Part shown: one piece after another, positions 22,610-33,428 of the stretch
How positions within the stretch are numbered: the first letter of the stretch is position 1
Layout: each line of letters starts with the position of its first letter
Assembly: GCA_024509875.1 (NCBI GenBank)
Contig: JAMPIV010012264.1
Location: 43,201 to 107,200, forward strand
DNA length: 64,000 nt
Reading direction: 5' to 3'
Source: Oreohelix idahoensis
Lineage: Eukaryota > Mollusca > Gastropoda > Stylommatophora > Oreohelicidae
The notes under the pieces: model-generated
Databases searched by the model: none
Seen by the model: the letters and a program-made list of their open reading frames with translations, nothing else
What the model was told of the DNA's origin: nothing
Program-made: the position numbers and the translations under genes

Positions 22610-25050
22610 AGTGGGGAAATGCGTCAGCGGAACAGCAAACGAAAATTGGGATAACTTAATAAGTTTCTGTAGCATTAACAACCTGGTCATTGGAGGAACA
22701 CTTTTCCCACAAAGAAATTCACAAATTAACACGGGAATCACCAAATGGTCGGGACAGAAACCAGATAGACCACATTATGATTAACGGTAGATGGAGACAT
22801 GCATTACAAGATGTGAAGGTAAGAAGAGGTGCGGATGTGGGAAGTGATCACCATTTGGTTGTAGCAAAACTGAAAGTGAAACTAAGAACGGCTGGAACAA
22901 CTGTAACTACACATAAAAGGTTTGAGATCGGCAAATTGAAGGACCCCCTAACCAGAAAAGCTTTTGCGGCTGATATAAAGAAGCGATATCAATTTGCTAA
23001 AAGTCAGGGAAAGACATTGAATGATGATATAGACCAGAAATTCAACACCATTTCAACAATATATAAGGAAAGCAGCAAATCATGCTTGGGATTCCAGGAA
23101 AGGAATAAGCAAGACTGGATAACACCAGAAACATTAAACACCATAACGATGAGAAAGGAAATGAAAAGAAAAACAGAAGCGAAGTCCCCCAGGTTAAAGC
23201 AACTATATAGCGAACAGTACAGTCAGCTGGACAAGGAAGTTAAGCGCCAAACCCGAGCCAACAAACGGAATTTCCTAGACGATCTTGCAAGACAGGCAGA
23301 AGAGGCAGCACTGAGAAATAAACAAAGCACAGTATACAAAATAACTAAAATCATCAGCGAAAAACGAGGTGCAAACAATATTACATTAGTAAGAGATAAG
23401 CAAGGAAATCTCATCACGACAGCAGAGGGACAGGAAACAAGATGGGCAGAGCATTTCAGAGAAACTCTGAACAAGGAACCACCAGAGACACAATTGAATG
23501 ATCCTGAGGCTGAAAATGATCTAGATGTTAATACAGACATTTCATGAAAAAAAAATCATCACGGCAATTAACGGGTTAAAGAATGGAAAAGCTCCTGGCC
23601 ATGATAACTTAAATGCAGAGCTATTTAAGACAGACCCTGAGCTAGCAGCAGAACTATTAGAACCACTATTTGCACAAGTCTGGAAAACAGGGACAACACC
23701 AACGGAGTGGAACAAAGGAATAATTGTCAAATTGCCCAAGAAGGGAGATCATGCAGACTGCAATAATTGGAGAGGAATCACTCTTCTCTCAGTTCCCAGC
23801 AAAATACTAGGCAGGATAATTATACAGAGAATTTCAAAAGCAGTAGACCACAAACTGAGGAAGGAACAAGCAGGATTTAGAAAGAACAGAAGACGTGACG
23901 ATTATATTTACCCTCAGGAACATTATAGCGGTGCTCAGAATGGCAAAGACAGCTGTACATTAATTTCGTTGATTTTGAAAAGGCTTTTGACAGTATACAT
24001 AGAGACAGTTTATGGAAAACACTGAGGGCTTATGGAATTCCAAGCTGCATAGTGTCAATTATAAAAAGCCTCTATGCCAACTTTACGTGTAGCGTTGGGC
24101 AGAGCAACCTAACCTTTGAGGTGAAGACAGGAGTACGACAGGGATGCCCCTTATCAACCACTCTATTTTTAACAGTCATAGACTGGGTGATGCGCCAGAC
24201 AACACAGGGCAGTCCAAGAGGAATAAGATGGACTACATTTTCTACATTGGAAGATCTGGAATATGCAGATGACATTGCACTACTAGCACATTCACATCAA
24301 CACATCCAGGAAAAAACGGATAGATTTAATAAGTACTTGTATAGCCAGTAGGTGGGCTTGAACATCAATCTAAAGAAGTCTGAGGTCATGACGCTCAATG
24401 TGAGCAGCCCTGAGCCCATATCAGTTTGGAATCAGCAACTTGAACAGACAGACTCCTTCATATACCTAGGATGCATAGTAACACCCGACGGCGGAGCAAG
24501 CAAAGACATCAACAACAGAATTAAGAAAGATTAGCATTTTTTAGTCTAAACAACATCTGGAAGTCCTCTCAGTACAGCACAAGCACAAAATTAAGATTAT
24601 ATCAGAGCTGTGTGCTTTCTGTGCTTCTCTATGGTGCGGAATGCTGGAGAGTTACAGAGAAGAAAATGTCGAAATTGTCCTCTTTTCACACAACATGCCT
24701 AGGAAAAATTCTCCGAATCTTTTGGCCGAATACCATCACCAACCAAGATCTGCTTACTCGGGGCAAGCAAGAGGACATGTACACCATCATAGCTGGCAGA
24801 CGCTGGAGCTGGGTTGGCCATGTCCTCAGAAGAGACCCCGATGCCATTACAAGAACAGTAATGCTATAGACCCCTGAAGGAAAACGAAAGAGAGCCCGAC
24901 CAAAAACATTTTGGCGGAGGACTGTGGAGGAAAAATGGAAGAGTGAAACATTGTTGGGGCACTGTACGAAGGATGTCCACCAAACGAGCAAAGTGGAATC
25001 AATTTGTTGTTGCCCTACAAGACGCCAACAGGCGTGATGGCAACAGACAG
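22610..25050 (+). pseudogene. LINE-A ORF2 (endonuclease end and reverse transcriptase), broken
   Basis: Endonuclease C-terminus: RNQIDHIMINGRW and GSDHHLVVAKL (22755-22875), containing the conserved SDHH. Connector to 23545. RT: NGKAPGHDNL, WRGITLLSVPSKILGR, EQAGFRKNRR (23580-23895), FEKAFDSI (about 23970, next frame), TGVRQGCPLS (24127-24156) and EYADDIALLAHS (24256-24291) with both catalytic aspartates. C-terminal part: YGAECWRVTEK and WVGHVLRRDPD. Breaks: a 1-base loss near 22715, frameshifts near 23540 and 23905, a CAG-to-TAG stop at 24349, and a frameshift near 24535. The copy at 8710-9513 keeps CAG at the 24349 site, so that stop is private. Confidence 0.87.
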
Positions 25051-25095
25051 CTGCTTTGGCGGTCGGTGGCTAAGGATCAAAGAAGAAGAAATTTA
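22610..25095 (+). mobile_element. LINE-A copy, longest in the window, 5'-truncated
   Basis: Runs from the C-terminal part of the endonuclease to the 3' end GGATCAAAGAAGAAGAA. Order: endonuclease end, connector, RT, C-terminal region. It is about 2.5 kb and broken by frameshifts and stops. Target duplications could not be fixed. Confidence 0.88.
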
Positions 25096-26440
25096 AATTG
25101 AATAGCTTTTATAGTTACTTTACATTTAAATGAAAAGGTTAATAGTACAGATAAAATATGTTTACATTTACATTTCCACTGATTGAAAAGTGTTCACAAT
25201 ATAAATTGAATATGTGTTCATTTATGGTTACACTGATTGAAAAGTTTGAAACTTCCTTTAATTTTAAAATGAATATTTTCACATAGACATTTACACTAGT
25301 TTGAAAATGTAAGTATTATACTTAGAATGTACATCATTTCTTTCATCTTTTCCTCCCTGCTCCATATGGAACTTGGAACTACTTTATGCTTTTAGATCTC
25401 TTTACGAAACTAGCAATAAAGCAATCACCAGCCCCTGCAGTGGTGGTTCATGAATCATCAAAATCACAACTTACGCCAATCCTGGCTCACTGACGTTTTG
25501 CTCAGATAAATAAAAGAGACTTGAATCGGTCTCTTCCACGCGTCTGGGATGGCGTTAATTTAATAATTTCCTTCTCTGACTGTGTGTTTCCTTCAGTTTC
25601 CTCAGACAGCGGCTTTCTTTTTAAAATGATAGAGATTTCCTGGGCTGTTTTTGTAAGTCCTGATAAATACTCAAATAAAAGGTGTCCGGTCTGATAAATG
25701 GAATTCTGGATTCTAGGCTACACTCTGGCAAGGTCTGGTGTCTTGGCAAGCGATCTTTACAGTTGTTTTGACTGACTGAAGCGTTAGGTTATATTCACTG
25801 CCTTCCCACGCATTCGTTGTAAGGAAGCTCAAATGATCAGCCCATCTGATTTGAATATTTTGCATGACTCAGCTAATGCAAAATCTCAAACATTACTTTT
25901 CTGAAAATGGGCTGTAAACATCCGACTGCCGGGCAGGCGAACTCGCAAACATATCGGTAACCTTATACGACAACGTGTGTAAGATGTAACAAATTATTAC
26001 TTTCGCTAAAGTAATGTCTTATCTGTTGCTTGAGCACACACAAAATCCGTCTCTTTACAACCTTGGCGGAGACGTACACGTGCCTTATCAGTGATTAAGC
26101 AGATTGCGCTGGGCGATGTACGTGTTAATCTGTGTACTGATATCGGCCGCGCTGGCGATTAACCAACTTGGTTGTTGATAATGTTTTCTCAGCCGCTCCT
26201 GCTAATATTTAGTTTTATCATTCACAAGGAGTGTCTTCGATAAACAGACAAGACACAATATACTGAAAGTAGTGAAAGAATGTAGATACAAAATATCTGC
26301 TACTTAGCAGACAAAGAAAGAAAGGGCGACAATTCAAAGCACGCAATAAAATCCGTGCTACTAATGTACCGATTACTGCCGCAGTGAAACAGAGATTAGG
26401 AAGAAGGGGTTGCCCCAATCCATTCTGTGACATACCCCAT
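25096..26440. other. AT-rich DNA without recognised features
   Basis: No supported gene. A 71-codon minus-strand frame (26218-26433) is hydrophobic but unrecognised and overlaps the edge of the gypsy remnant. Confidence 0.5.
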
Positions 26441-26489
26441 ATTCTAAGATATTTGTAGAATATTCAGCTTTGGGGTGGTACTTCTTCGT

Positions 26490-26990
26490 GGGCTTACTGT
26501 GAACTGGTTTGGTTCTCGGTGCGACAGTTTTCTTCTCCATATCTCGTTGGCGAGCATTTGAATTGCTCGCTTGGCAATGTGTACAGTTTAATACGTAGTG
26601 ACGAACGTTGGTTGGGCCAAAAGTATACCTCTTTAAGATTACTCATAGTGCTACCCGCGGTAACATGTTCTCCCGATGTGGATGTGTGAGCCGCTTTCAT
26701 AACGGAGGATCTTAAAGGGACGGGAAATAAGAGTTGCTTCCCTTGCTTCGTCCGTCGCGAAATAATTCCACCCTCTTTGTGGACAGTTCCAGGTGAAGCA
26801 TGGGTTATCTTGATCTGACTGTTCAGAGTATGGCGCTAGAGTAATGTCTTCAATCTGCGCCTGTCGTAAGTCTGCTTTACTACACAGAAAAGTCGAGTTG
26901 AGGTACGAGTTATCCAATGCTGAGTGTTGGATACTCTGCTCAAACTCTTTCTTGGTAGTTTCATCCTTCTGGTTGTCCGGGTGATGGCGA
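26490..26990 (-). pseudogene. Second integrase zinc-binding region, degenerate
   Basis: DLRQAQIEDITLAPYSEQ (about 26870-26815) and, in other frames, AAHTSTSGEHVTAGS and LKEVYFWPNQ (26700-26600) repeat the order seen just to the right: pre-integrase region, two histidines, FWP. This is a second gypsy element or a duplication, joined without an intervening RT. Confidence 0.5.
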
Positions 26991-27119
26991 ACAGAGCAAT
27001 CTTTCACAAACTGTCTAACATTGTGTCGCAAACGTGGCCAGAAGTAATTCAAGGAAAGATACCTTACCAGTGCTTATGAACATTTAATGGGGTGGGGGTG
27101 GGTTAAATGCATTTCCTGC

Positions 27120-27640
27120 ATTAGGCAGGTGCGACGGGGTAATGGTACACCTGTTTCTTATTCCCCACCCGTCTATAGACCAAACCTTTCTCCCTGTAAT
27201 ATGCTCCCTGGGTAGTATGAGAGCAATTACCATACATCTTAGAAAAGCAAGGCTTTAGGGTGTTATCGGCCCTTTGTGCCTGCTTCAGCTCCAAAATATT
27301 CGGGCTGTTTAAAGGCGTTACTTGGGCGTATCCCGTGTTTTCTCTCAGTTGTGTAACTTGAGGGATCTCCAAGGAACACATATTTTCTCCCTAAAATGAG
27401 AGGATAGACTAAATCATCTAAAACTGCGGCATTGATTTTCCCCCGAACATATCAGGTTGAGACATCAATTTCCGTAACCGGAATAAGTATTGGTTTTATA
27501 CTCTTCCGGGGCCCCTGTATTTCTACAGTTCCACCAGTATATTGGTGGGCCTTCACCAAAGATGGAGAAACTAAAGCCGAGCATTCTAAGTCACTATCAT
27601 ATAAGCACCGTATGGTGTGGTACCAACAGTTACTTGCTCG
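27120..27640 (-). pseudogene. Gmr1-like protease end and integrase N-terminal region, degenerate
   Basis: GKINAAVLDDLVYPLILG (about 27455-27400) resembles the end of a retroviral-type aspartic protease, where YDLILG is usual. It is followed by LKQAQRADNTLKPCFSKM and YYREKGLVYRR (27290-27170), the region before the integrase zinc finger, which matches AQAGDKTLKPCF and MKNKLMYRK in the intact element. The catalytic protease triplet is not readable. YFWPRLRHNVRQFVKDC (27050-27000) is the second half of the HHCC zinc finger. Confidence 0.55.
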
Positions 27641-28032
27641 GTAATGGAAGGGTAACTAGGATTTTGTTCATATGCCTAGGGGTCATGTTTCTATATCAGC
27701 CCCTTGATCAGGCAAGCGTCATTATAAGAGCCGGATTTCGGCCTCTTACAATTCGTAGTAAAATGTGTATCGGTTTTGCACTTTACAATATCGTCGACCA
27801 GTTTCCTGGGCTGAATTGCTCTGTTTCTTCCTCTGGTGGTCCTGTTGGGGGTTGTTGCTGTGCGGCTTTGTGTGTTGTGTTGTCCGTACCTTTAGAGTTA
27901 TCATCTGTGTGATCCTTCTGTTTGAGGTGACTATTGTGGTGGCGCCGTTTAGACGGATTCACTTCCGACTGGGCGCTCTGGTACAGATCAGCAAACAGTA
28001 CCACCTGCTCAAGAGTTTCGCCCTGTGTTACA

Positions 28033-29029
28033 AGTCTTGCAAAAATTATGTGAGGACATCAAACCATAAGTCAGAAGAGTTCATGACTACCACTGGTGTA
28101 AGACATGGTGATATCCTGCCACCTTATCTTTTCAAACTCCTCGTGGACGATGTTATCAAGGCATGTAAGGAGAGAACAAGAAGGTATTCAGTGGGGTACT
28201 GGAAGATAAGACAGGTATGTATTTCAGAGCTGGCATTTGCTGATGATATTGCCCTGATTGCTAAATCAGAGGTACATCTCCAATCCAACCTGCAAGTCTG
28301 GAAGGAAGAGCTGGAGAAGAGAGGGATGGTCATAAGCAGCTGTAAAACAAAATCCATGGTGATATCACGAGAAGAAAGAAGACATCAGATTAAGCTGGGA
28401 GAACAGGTCCTGGAGCAGGTCAACCACTTTAAATATCTCGGAGCTATTATAGACCGAAAGGGAGGCATCAAAGAAGAGATTGCCACTCGAAAAGCAGCAG
28501 CTGGGAGACTTTTTCAGGCCATAAATCGAGGATTCTTCAGCAAGAGAGAGGTTGGTAAGAAAACGAAGATGGCTGTATACCGCTCCACCCATGTCCCAGT
28601 CTTGACATATGGATGCGAGTCATGGGCAATGACTACAACCCACAAAAGCCAGATCCAAACCTCAGAAATGAGGTATCTGAGGAAGGTGGTTGAAGTAACA
28701 AGAGACATGGTCCGCAACCATACGATACGTCAAGGCCTAAAATCCAACCCCCTGCAGACCCAAGTAGAACAGTGCCAACTAAGATGGTTTGGCCATGTCT
28801 GCAGAATGGGAGAAGACCGGCTACCACGACAAGCATGGGAAACAAAAAGCCAGGGATCCAGACCCCCAGGATGACCCAGAGTCCGCTGGGAGGACAACAT
28901 TAGACAAACTTTGAAGGACCGAGGACTAGAATGGAACCAGGCCAGGAGGAAAACAGCCGATAGGATAATCTGGTGCTCTCTCTTCCAAACCTCTACACCT
29001 CACGGTAGAAAGGGAACGACTAAGTAAGT
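28033..29029 (+). mobile_element. LINE-B copy inside the gypsy gag remnant
   Basis: A 1-kb 5'-truncated non-LTR retrotransposon ending in GGAACGACTAAGTAAGTAAG. It enters the gag frame on the opposite strand; gag continues on both sides without a missing residue. No clear target duplication. Confidence 0.85.
28036..28874 (+). CDS. LINE-B reverse transcriptase, C-terminal two thirds, open but truncated
   Basis: The frame is open from within the gag remnant to 28874. LINE-B proper starts near 28036. It contains TTGVRHGDILPPYLF (RT block 4), ELAFADDIALIAKS with the catalytic FADD (28231-28266), SCKTKSMVIS, FKYLGAIIDRKGG, YGCESWAMTT, LRWFGHVCRMGEDRLPRQAWE. After a stop at 28872, RVRWEDNIRQTLKDRGLEW continues to about 29010. 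The N-terminal RT blocks and endonuclease are absent. Related copies: the split LINE at 39600-40310 plus 62042-62829, and a 3' stub at 39118-39170. Confidence 0.85.
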
Positions 29030-29817
29030 AAGCGCCACCATGAATCTTCTCATGTCAGGGGTGAGCGAGTCCTTGAACTGCTCGCCGAGAATCATCTCTT
29101 TCAACCCGTCAAAAGATTCATCGAAGATGCTGAGGGATCCCCACTTCTCTCGGTACGTTTCTAGCCTGGTAGCAAATTGTCTAAAAGATCCGTCTTTCTG
29201 CCTTTTAGCCTCACGGAGTTTACAATGAAAATCTCTGCGTTAAGCATAAAACGCTGAAGCAGAGCCTTCTTCAACATGTCGTAGTTGTCCTGTTCTTCCA
29301 CGGACATCTTGAGAAATACATCATAAGCTGATCCCCTCAGACTCTGGGATAGCTTAATATTGTATCCTTCTCCAAGCCATATGTAGCTGCTAATGATTCA
29401 AACCTAGAGAGAGATTTCTATTTCCTCTGAAGCCTCAGAGTAAACATCTAGTTGGAAGGATACTCCGCTTGTGCACTGGATGAGAGCTGTTTCCCCCATC
29501 GCTACCTTGAGAACTACCAGACCCGCCATTGTTAGAACTAGAATCCACTCTTCTTCCTTCGATCTCCAATTCTTTCAACGCCTGTCGGCATCCTTTTCGA
29601 CCTTTGCGAATGCCCTCTCGGCCTGTTTCTTCTTTTCTTGGAATGCCTCTCCTGATCTTTTTCCGCTCTTTCAGCCTGTTCCTTTTCCTTAGCGAATGTC
29701 CTTTCCTTTTCTCTCTTCTCTGCTTCTCCATGTTACACAACATGACAACCTTGACAGTTGAGTTGAATTATTTTGATTTTCCATATATTTTCAAATGAAG
29801 TAAAAGCTCCGTTTGCT

Positions 29818-29872
29818 TTGTGTGTGTGTGCGTGTGCGCGCGTGTGCGTGCGTGTGTGTATGTGTGTAAATG
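29818..29872 (+). repeat. GT-rich microsatellite
   Basis: Impure (TG)n with interspersed CG dinucleotides, about 55 bp. Confidence 0.85.
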
Positions 29873-30444
29873 TGATATACCGTACCATAGCGTGTCCTCC
29901 ACAACTGTCATGATCAATTGACAACTCCTGGTAAGAGACGAGTGGTAATGCGAATAGTAGGCAATTGTTACTTTACATGTGGGAGACAAAATCTGAATTA
30001 TATAAACTTCAGTGTTTAAACGAAATGAAAAGCGTTAGAGGGAAATAGCTGTTTTAGAACTCTGAAATACAAAGGAACCTTATTATCGGTACTTTGCTAG
30101 TGCAATGAAAATCCCAATATTTTCTTCAGACAATCCTCAAAATGTCATTTTGTGCCTGGAAAGCTCACATACATTGTTAATGTCACAAGCGGCTTTTCAT
30201 AATCATCAGCGTCGTCATCATCATCATAATTTTCCACAAGGTAATAAAACTGCAGGTAGACCAAAAAACACATAGAGATGAGAACTAGTAGCAGATGTAA
30301 AAATTATGAGAAAGACATGGAAAGACCTTTAACTCATGCCACGTGTATTAAAATTTGGTACCCGTACCTCTTGGGATCGATACTCGCAGTGAAACTGTGT
30401 TGACCAATGAAATGCCGCGAGCTAAGGGACATAAAGGTATGTAA
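29873..30444. other. No recognised features
   Basis: AT-rich; short CATCATCAT stretch near 30215. No gene supported. Confidence 0.5.
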
Positions 30445-31563
30445 GCCGTGGGGTCAGTGTGATTCGCTTGTATAGCTAGGCGGAGTTGTCGTACGGAATG
30501 TACGGGGTTCGAACCCTGGGTAAGCCACTCACGTCTGTTGTTTTTCTGTTGTCCAAGTGTTCTACTTCTTTATTTCTTACGAGTGCCTGAAAACATACCT
30601 TTATGTTTGTCTAATATTAATTTACTGTTTACAGGCCTCGGGTTTCCCTTCCTTATGTGTTATTAATGTTTATACAATACCAGAAACCTACCCTCTGTTC
30701 TATACTACTGTCCTTAAGTCTTCTATCATTTACTGGACACAGTATCAAGGTCTTTGTCCTTGTTTGGACTGACATATACTGCTGTATAGAGGAACAACAG
30801 AAGTGATTGCGTCATTAATGGGCTGAGTTGCCCACTGTATACTTCCGGTGTTATCTTGTGTTTCGCACTGATGACTAGTCAGTAAAGCATCCTTTTTTTG
30901 GGGATGCCTAGCTGGCCGTGGGGTCAGTGTGATTCGCTTGTATAGCTAGGCGGAGTTGTCGTACGGAAGGTACGGGGTTCGAACCCTGGGTAAGCCACTC
31001 ACGTCTGTTGTTTTTCTGTTGTCCAAGTGTTCTACTTCTTTATTTCTTACGAGTGCCTGAAAACATACCTTTATGTTTGTCTAATATTAATTTACTGTTT
31101 ACAGGCCTCGGGTTTCCCTTCCTTATGTGTTATTAATGTTTATACAATACCAGAAACCTACCCTCTGTTCTATACTACTGTCCTTAAGTCTTCTATCATT
31201 TACTGGACACAGTATCAAGGTCTTTGTCTTGTTTGGACTGACATATACTGCTGTATAGAGGAACAACAGAAGTGATTGCGTCATTAATGGGCTGAGTTGC
31301 CCACTGTATACTTCCGGTGTTATCTTGTGTTTCGCGCTGATGACTAGTCAGTAAAGCATCCTTTTTTGGGGATGCCTAGCTGGCCGTGGGGTCAGTGTGA
31401 TTCGCTTGTATAGCTAGGCGGAGTTGTCGTACGGAAGGTACGGGGTTCGAACCCTGGGTAAGCCACTCACGTCTGTTGTTTTTCTGTTGTCCAAGTGTTC
31501 TACTTCTTTATTTCTTACGAGTGCCTGAAAACATACCTTTATGTTTGTCTAATATTAATTTAC
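30445..31563 (+). repeat. Head-to-tail array of a 470-bp unit with tRNA-like promoter, 2.4 copies
   Basis: Units start at GCCGTGGGGTCAGTGTGATT at 30445, 30915 and 31383, so 470 and 468 bp long, nearly identical; the third is cut at about 31563 after 180 bp. Each head holds TATAGCTAGGCGG and a perfect B-box-type GGTTCGAACCC (30506-30516, 30976-30986, 31444-31454), the internal promoter signals of RNA polymerase III. Each unit ends with AGTCAGTAAAGCATCC and a run of seven or six T followed by GGGGATGCC. The frame of about 70 codons inside each unit (from ATGTTCTAC-type starts) is probably accidental. It looks like a tRNA-derived SINE or tRNA-like gene in tandem. Confidence 0.88.
30447..30530 (+). 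ncRNA. tRNA-like Pol III promoter head, copy 1 (copies 2 and 3 at 30917 and 31385)
   Basis: The B box GGTTCGAACCC is flanked by the complementary arms GGGG and CCTGGG as in a T-arm. A cloverleaf is not clean: the acceptor and anticodon arms cannot be paired convincingly by eye. I therefore call a tRNA-derived promoter rather than a tRNA gene. Confidence 0.5.
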
Positions 31564-31593
31564 TTTTCAGGACGAACGAAGAAGAAGAAGGAT
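31564..31593 (+). repeat. GAA-tailed repeat end
   Basis: TTTTCAGGACGAACGAAGAAGAAGAAGG sits exactly where the third 470-bp unit stops. The same tail closes the repeat at 36110-36383. Confidence 0.6.
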
Positions 31594-31745
31594 ATGCATG
31601 ATACAAGGAGCAAGAACAAGCCATTTGACTCATCATCTCTGCTTCCACAGTTCACCGCCAGGTGGCTTTTGGCCGACCTTGTTTTCGCTTTCCTTCTGTA
31701 GTTCATAGCATGTCATTTGTGGTGACGGGAGCACGACATTATCCC

Positions 31746-32068
31746 CCCTTACCCTAGAGTGGTTAGAGCGCTGGTCTCTCGCGGCAAAGGTACCTGGTTC
31801 GATTCACGGTATCATCACGCTCCAGTCTACCCAGCTGTAAATGGGTACCGGATTTTGCACTTGAGTTACGGAAGGAAAAGGCAGCGGTGAAGGGAACGGG
31901 TCATCCCACCTCTCGATGCTGGTAGTATATCCAAGTCTCTAACACTTCCCTCCCCTACTGCACTATCTGCTATGGGACTACGTTTACCTTTTACCCTTAT
32001 CCAAGATAACTAGGCGCCAACTCTGCTATAGCGAGAGTTACGGACGTTAAAAAAAGACAAAAACAAAT
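31746..32068 (+). mobile_element. tRNA-headed SINE, full-length reference copy
   Basis: A-box-like TAGAGTGGTTAGAGCGCTGG (31755-31774) and B box GGTTCGATTC (31796-31805) form a tRNA-type head. The body has CCAGTCTACCCAGCTGTAAA, TGGGTACCGG, GGAAGGAAAAGGCAGCGG, TCTCTAACACTTCC and CTATGGGAC, and it ends near an A-rich tract at 32050. Such conserved central bodies define SINE superfamilies; I did not match it to a named one. Confidence 0.85.
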
Positions 32069-32271
32069 TGAGCGTGTATGTATTTATAGATAACAAGCTT
32101 TCAAGAACTCAGCGTGTGTCCATGTATTTTAGATGAACATAAACAGCTGTTATTCAAGAAGTTTGTCGTGTGTTTTACATCATAAAGTACGGAAATAAAT
32201 TTTACCTTTTAGGATGAAAGAAACATTAACACGGCTATGTAAAACGACATTGAGACAGAATCTTTAGGGAC

Positions 32272-32525
32272 TTCTTCTTCTTCTTCTTCGTTCATTCATA
32301 AATAACCACATATATCCATCTTATAAGGCTGACAGTACACTTCAGGCTTCTCTGGCCACCATACTATTTCTCCCTCAACTGAGTTCAAGAAGGCCATGCT
32401 GCCATCATGCTGTTCTCTTGGAGCCGACAGTTTTGGAGTACATGTTCTGCTATTTGTTTGTCCTCCCCACACGGACACACATCTGTCTGTCCTCCCCACA
32501 TGGACACACATCTGTCTGTCCGATG
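32272..32525 (-). repeat. Dispersed repeat with GAA-rich 3' tail
   Basis: On the minus strand the sequence ends TGAATGAACGAAGAAGAAG. Inside, GTCCTCCCCACACGGACACA and a near-copy lie side by side (a 30-bp duplication at 32459-32520). The paired frames on both strands are artefacts of this duplication. Probably a SINE or LINE 3' end. Confidence 0.5.
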
Positions 32526-33116
32526 TTTAGTTTGTTGTACAGATGGTATCTACAATCACTTGATCTCTACTTGGTAATGTATTGCATTATTGGACTCTGG
32601 GTGTTCCTTATGCAATTGTTCTCTATATTTATCGCTAATTATTGCTTTTATCTCTTCATATAGAGCCATTTTTTTAAAATCTGAGGTTTGTCTCTTTTTG
32701 GCGAGGCGTGTCCCGTTCATCCTAGACACCAAGTCCGTCGGTTATATCAGGGCGCGTGTCCAATTATAAAGACTTTGTGATCTGATCATCATCACAATTC
32801 ATAATTCTCGCCGTTTGTACGGCGGTCACATCTAAGGGATGCAACTGTGGTTGAAAGTTAGACATTAATTGTATAATTTCCCTTATATGTACTCTCCCGA
32901 AAATAGTAACACTCAACGACGAAAAGTTTGTGAATTGTGCAACACATAGTGAGTGACAGTGATGTATGAATAAAATGTAAATTTTTGATTGTATAACCCA
33001 GTTTTATTCCGGAAACGGATTTACTCATCACTTTGTTAAAAATTACATTAAAATGTAAGTTTTTGATTGTTTCTTCAAGACAAAATTTTAATTTAAAGTA
33101 TTGCAGACTTATTATT
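32526..33116. other. AT-rich DNA without a supported gene
   Basis: Possibly the left end of the Helitron remnant that follows; no boundary was found. Confidence 0.4.
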
Positions 33117-33424
33117 ATGGATCAAAATGATAAGATGGCTGCAAAACTAGCTGCAGATACTTAGAGGAAGAGACGATCGCGTCAATCACAAAGAGCAAGC
33201 GAGACTCTAGAAGAAGCAGCAATACGACGACAAGTTGATTTCCCAACCGAGTTCCTTAACGAGCAGTACCCGTCAGCAATGCCACCGAATTTGCTGAAAT
33301 TAAAGGTTGCTGCATTTATCATGCTATTGCGAAATATGAACGCAAAAAAACGGACTATTGAATGGCACGCGTTTGATCATAAAAGTCTTACATCGGAATT
33401 CCATTGATGCAGAAATTACACTGA
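33117..33424 (+). pseudogene. Helitron PIF1-type helicase remnant, left piece
   Basis: From ATG at 33117 it encodes an R/S/Q-rich start (KRRSRQSQRASETLEEAA), then jumps to FPTEFLNEQYPSAMPPNLLKLK and AAFIMLLRNMNAKK, which are late helicase motifs of Helitron Rep/helicase proteins. A TAG lies within the first 20 codons and a frameshift near 33350. The Rep nuclease and the ATP-binding helicase motifs are missing, so this is an internally deleted copy. NGTRLIIKVLHRNSIDAEITL continues in another frame to 33424. The coding continues at 35309. Confidence 0.7.
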
Positions 33425-33428
33425 CTAA

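Larger units (their letters stand above)
27700..29743 (-). pseudogene. Gmr1-like gag, frameshifted and interrupted
   Basis: The N-terminal part (29743-29435) is rich in K, E and R like the coiled coil of the intact gag at 55526-57097. The capsid part reads LREAKRQKDGSFRQFATRLE and EQFKDSLTPDMRRFM in about 29230-29040, closely matching the intact copy (HQFSARIETYLEKW, EQLRESMAPDLRKFL). After the LINE the chain continues as TQGETLEQVVLFADLYQSAQ (28030-27975), with no residue lost at the junction. CKTDTHFTTNC near 27760 is the second half of a CCHC zinc knuckle; the first cysteines are reached only after a frameshift. Several stops are present. Confidence 0.7.
26480..29800 (-). mobile_element. 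Degenerate Gmr1-like Ty3/gypsy remnant, split by LINE-B
   Basis: On the minus strand, from right to left: charged coiled-coil N-terminus and capsid region of gag (29800-29030), a LINE-B insertion (28033-29029), the rest of gag with a zinc knuckle (28032-27700), a protease-like segment (27640-27390), then the integrase zinc-binding region (27380-26990). Beyond that a second integrase zinc-binding region (about 26930-26490) follows. Order gag-protease-integrase with no RT between is what a Gmr1-like element would show. No RT or LTR was found on the left, so it is truncated or composite. Confidence 0.7.

Noticed and set aside
29435..29743. Minus-strand frame as an independent lysine-rich gene
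   Set aside because: It aligns with the coiled-coil start of gag in the 55526-57097 copy and is part of the gypsy remnant.
30447..30530. Functional tRNA gene
   Set aside because: The B box is perfect, but acceptor and anticodon stems do not pair convincingly, and the unit is repeated as a 470-bp block.
30557..30772. 70-codon frame inside each 470-bp unit
   Set aside because: Rich in Y, F, I and L without motif; codons follow the local AT bias and the third copy replaces half of it with unrelated sequence.
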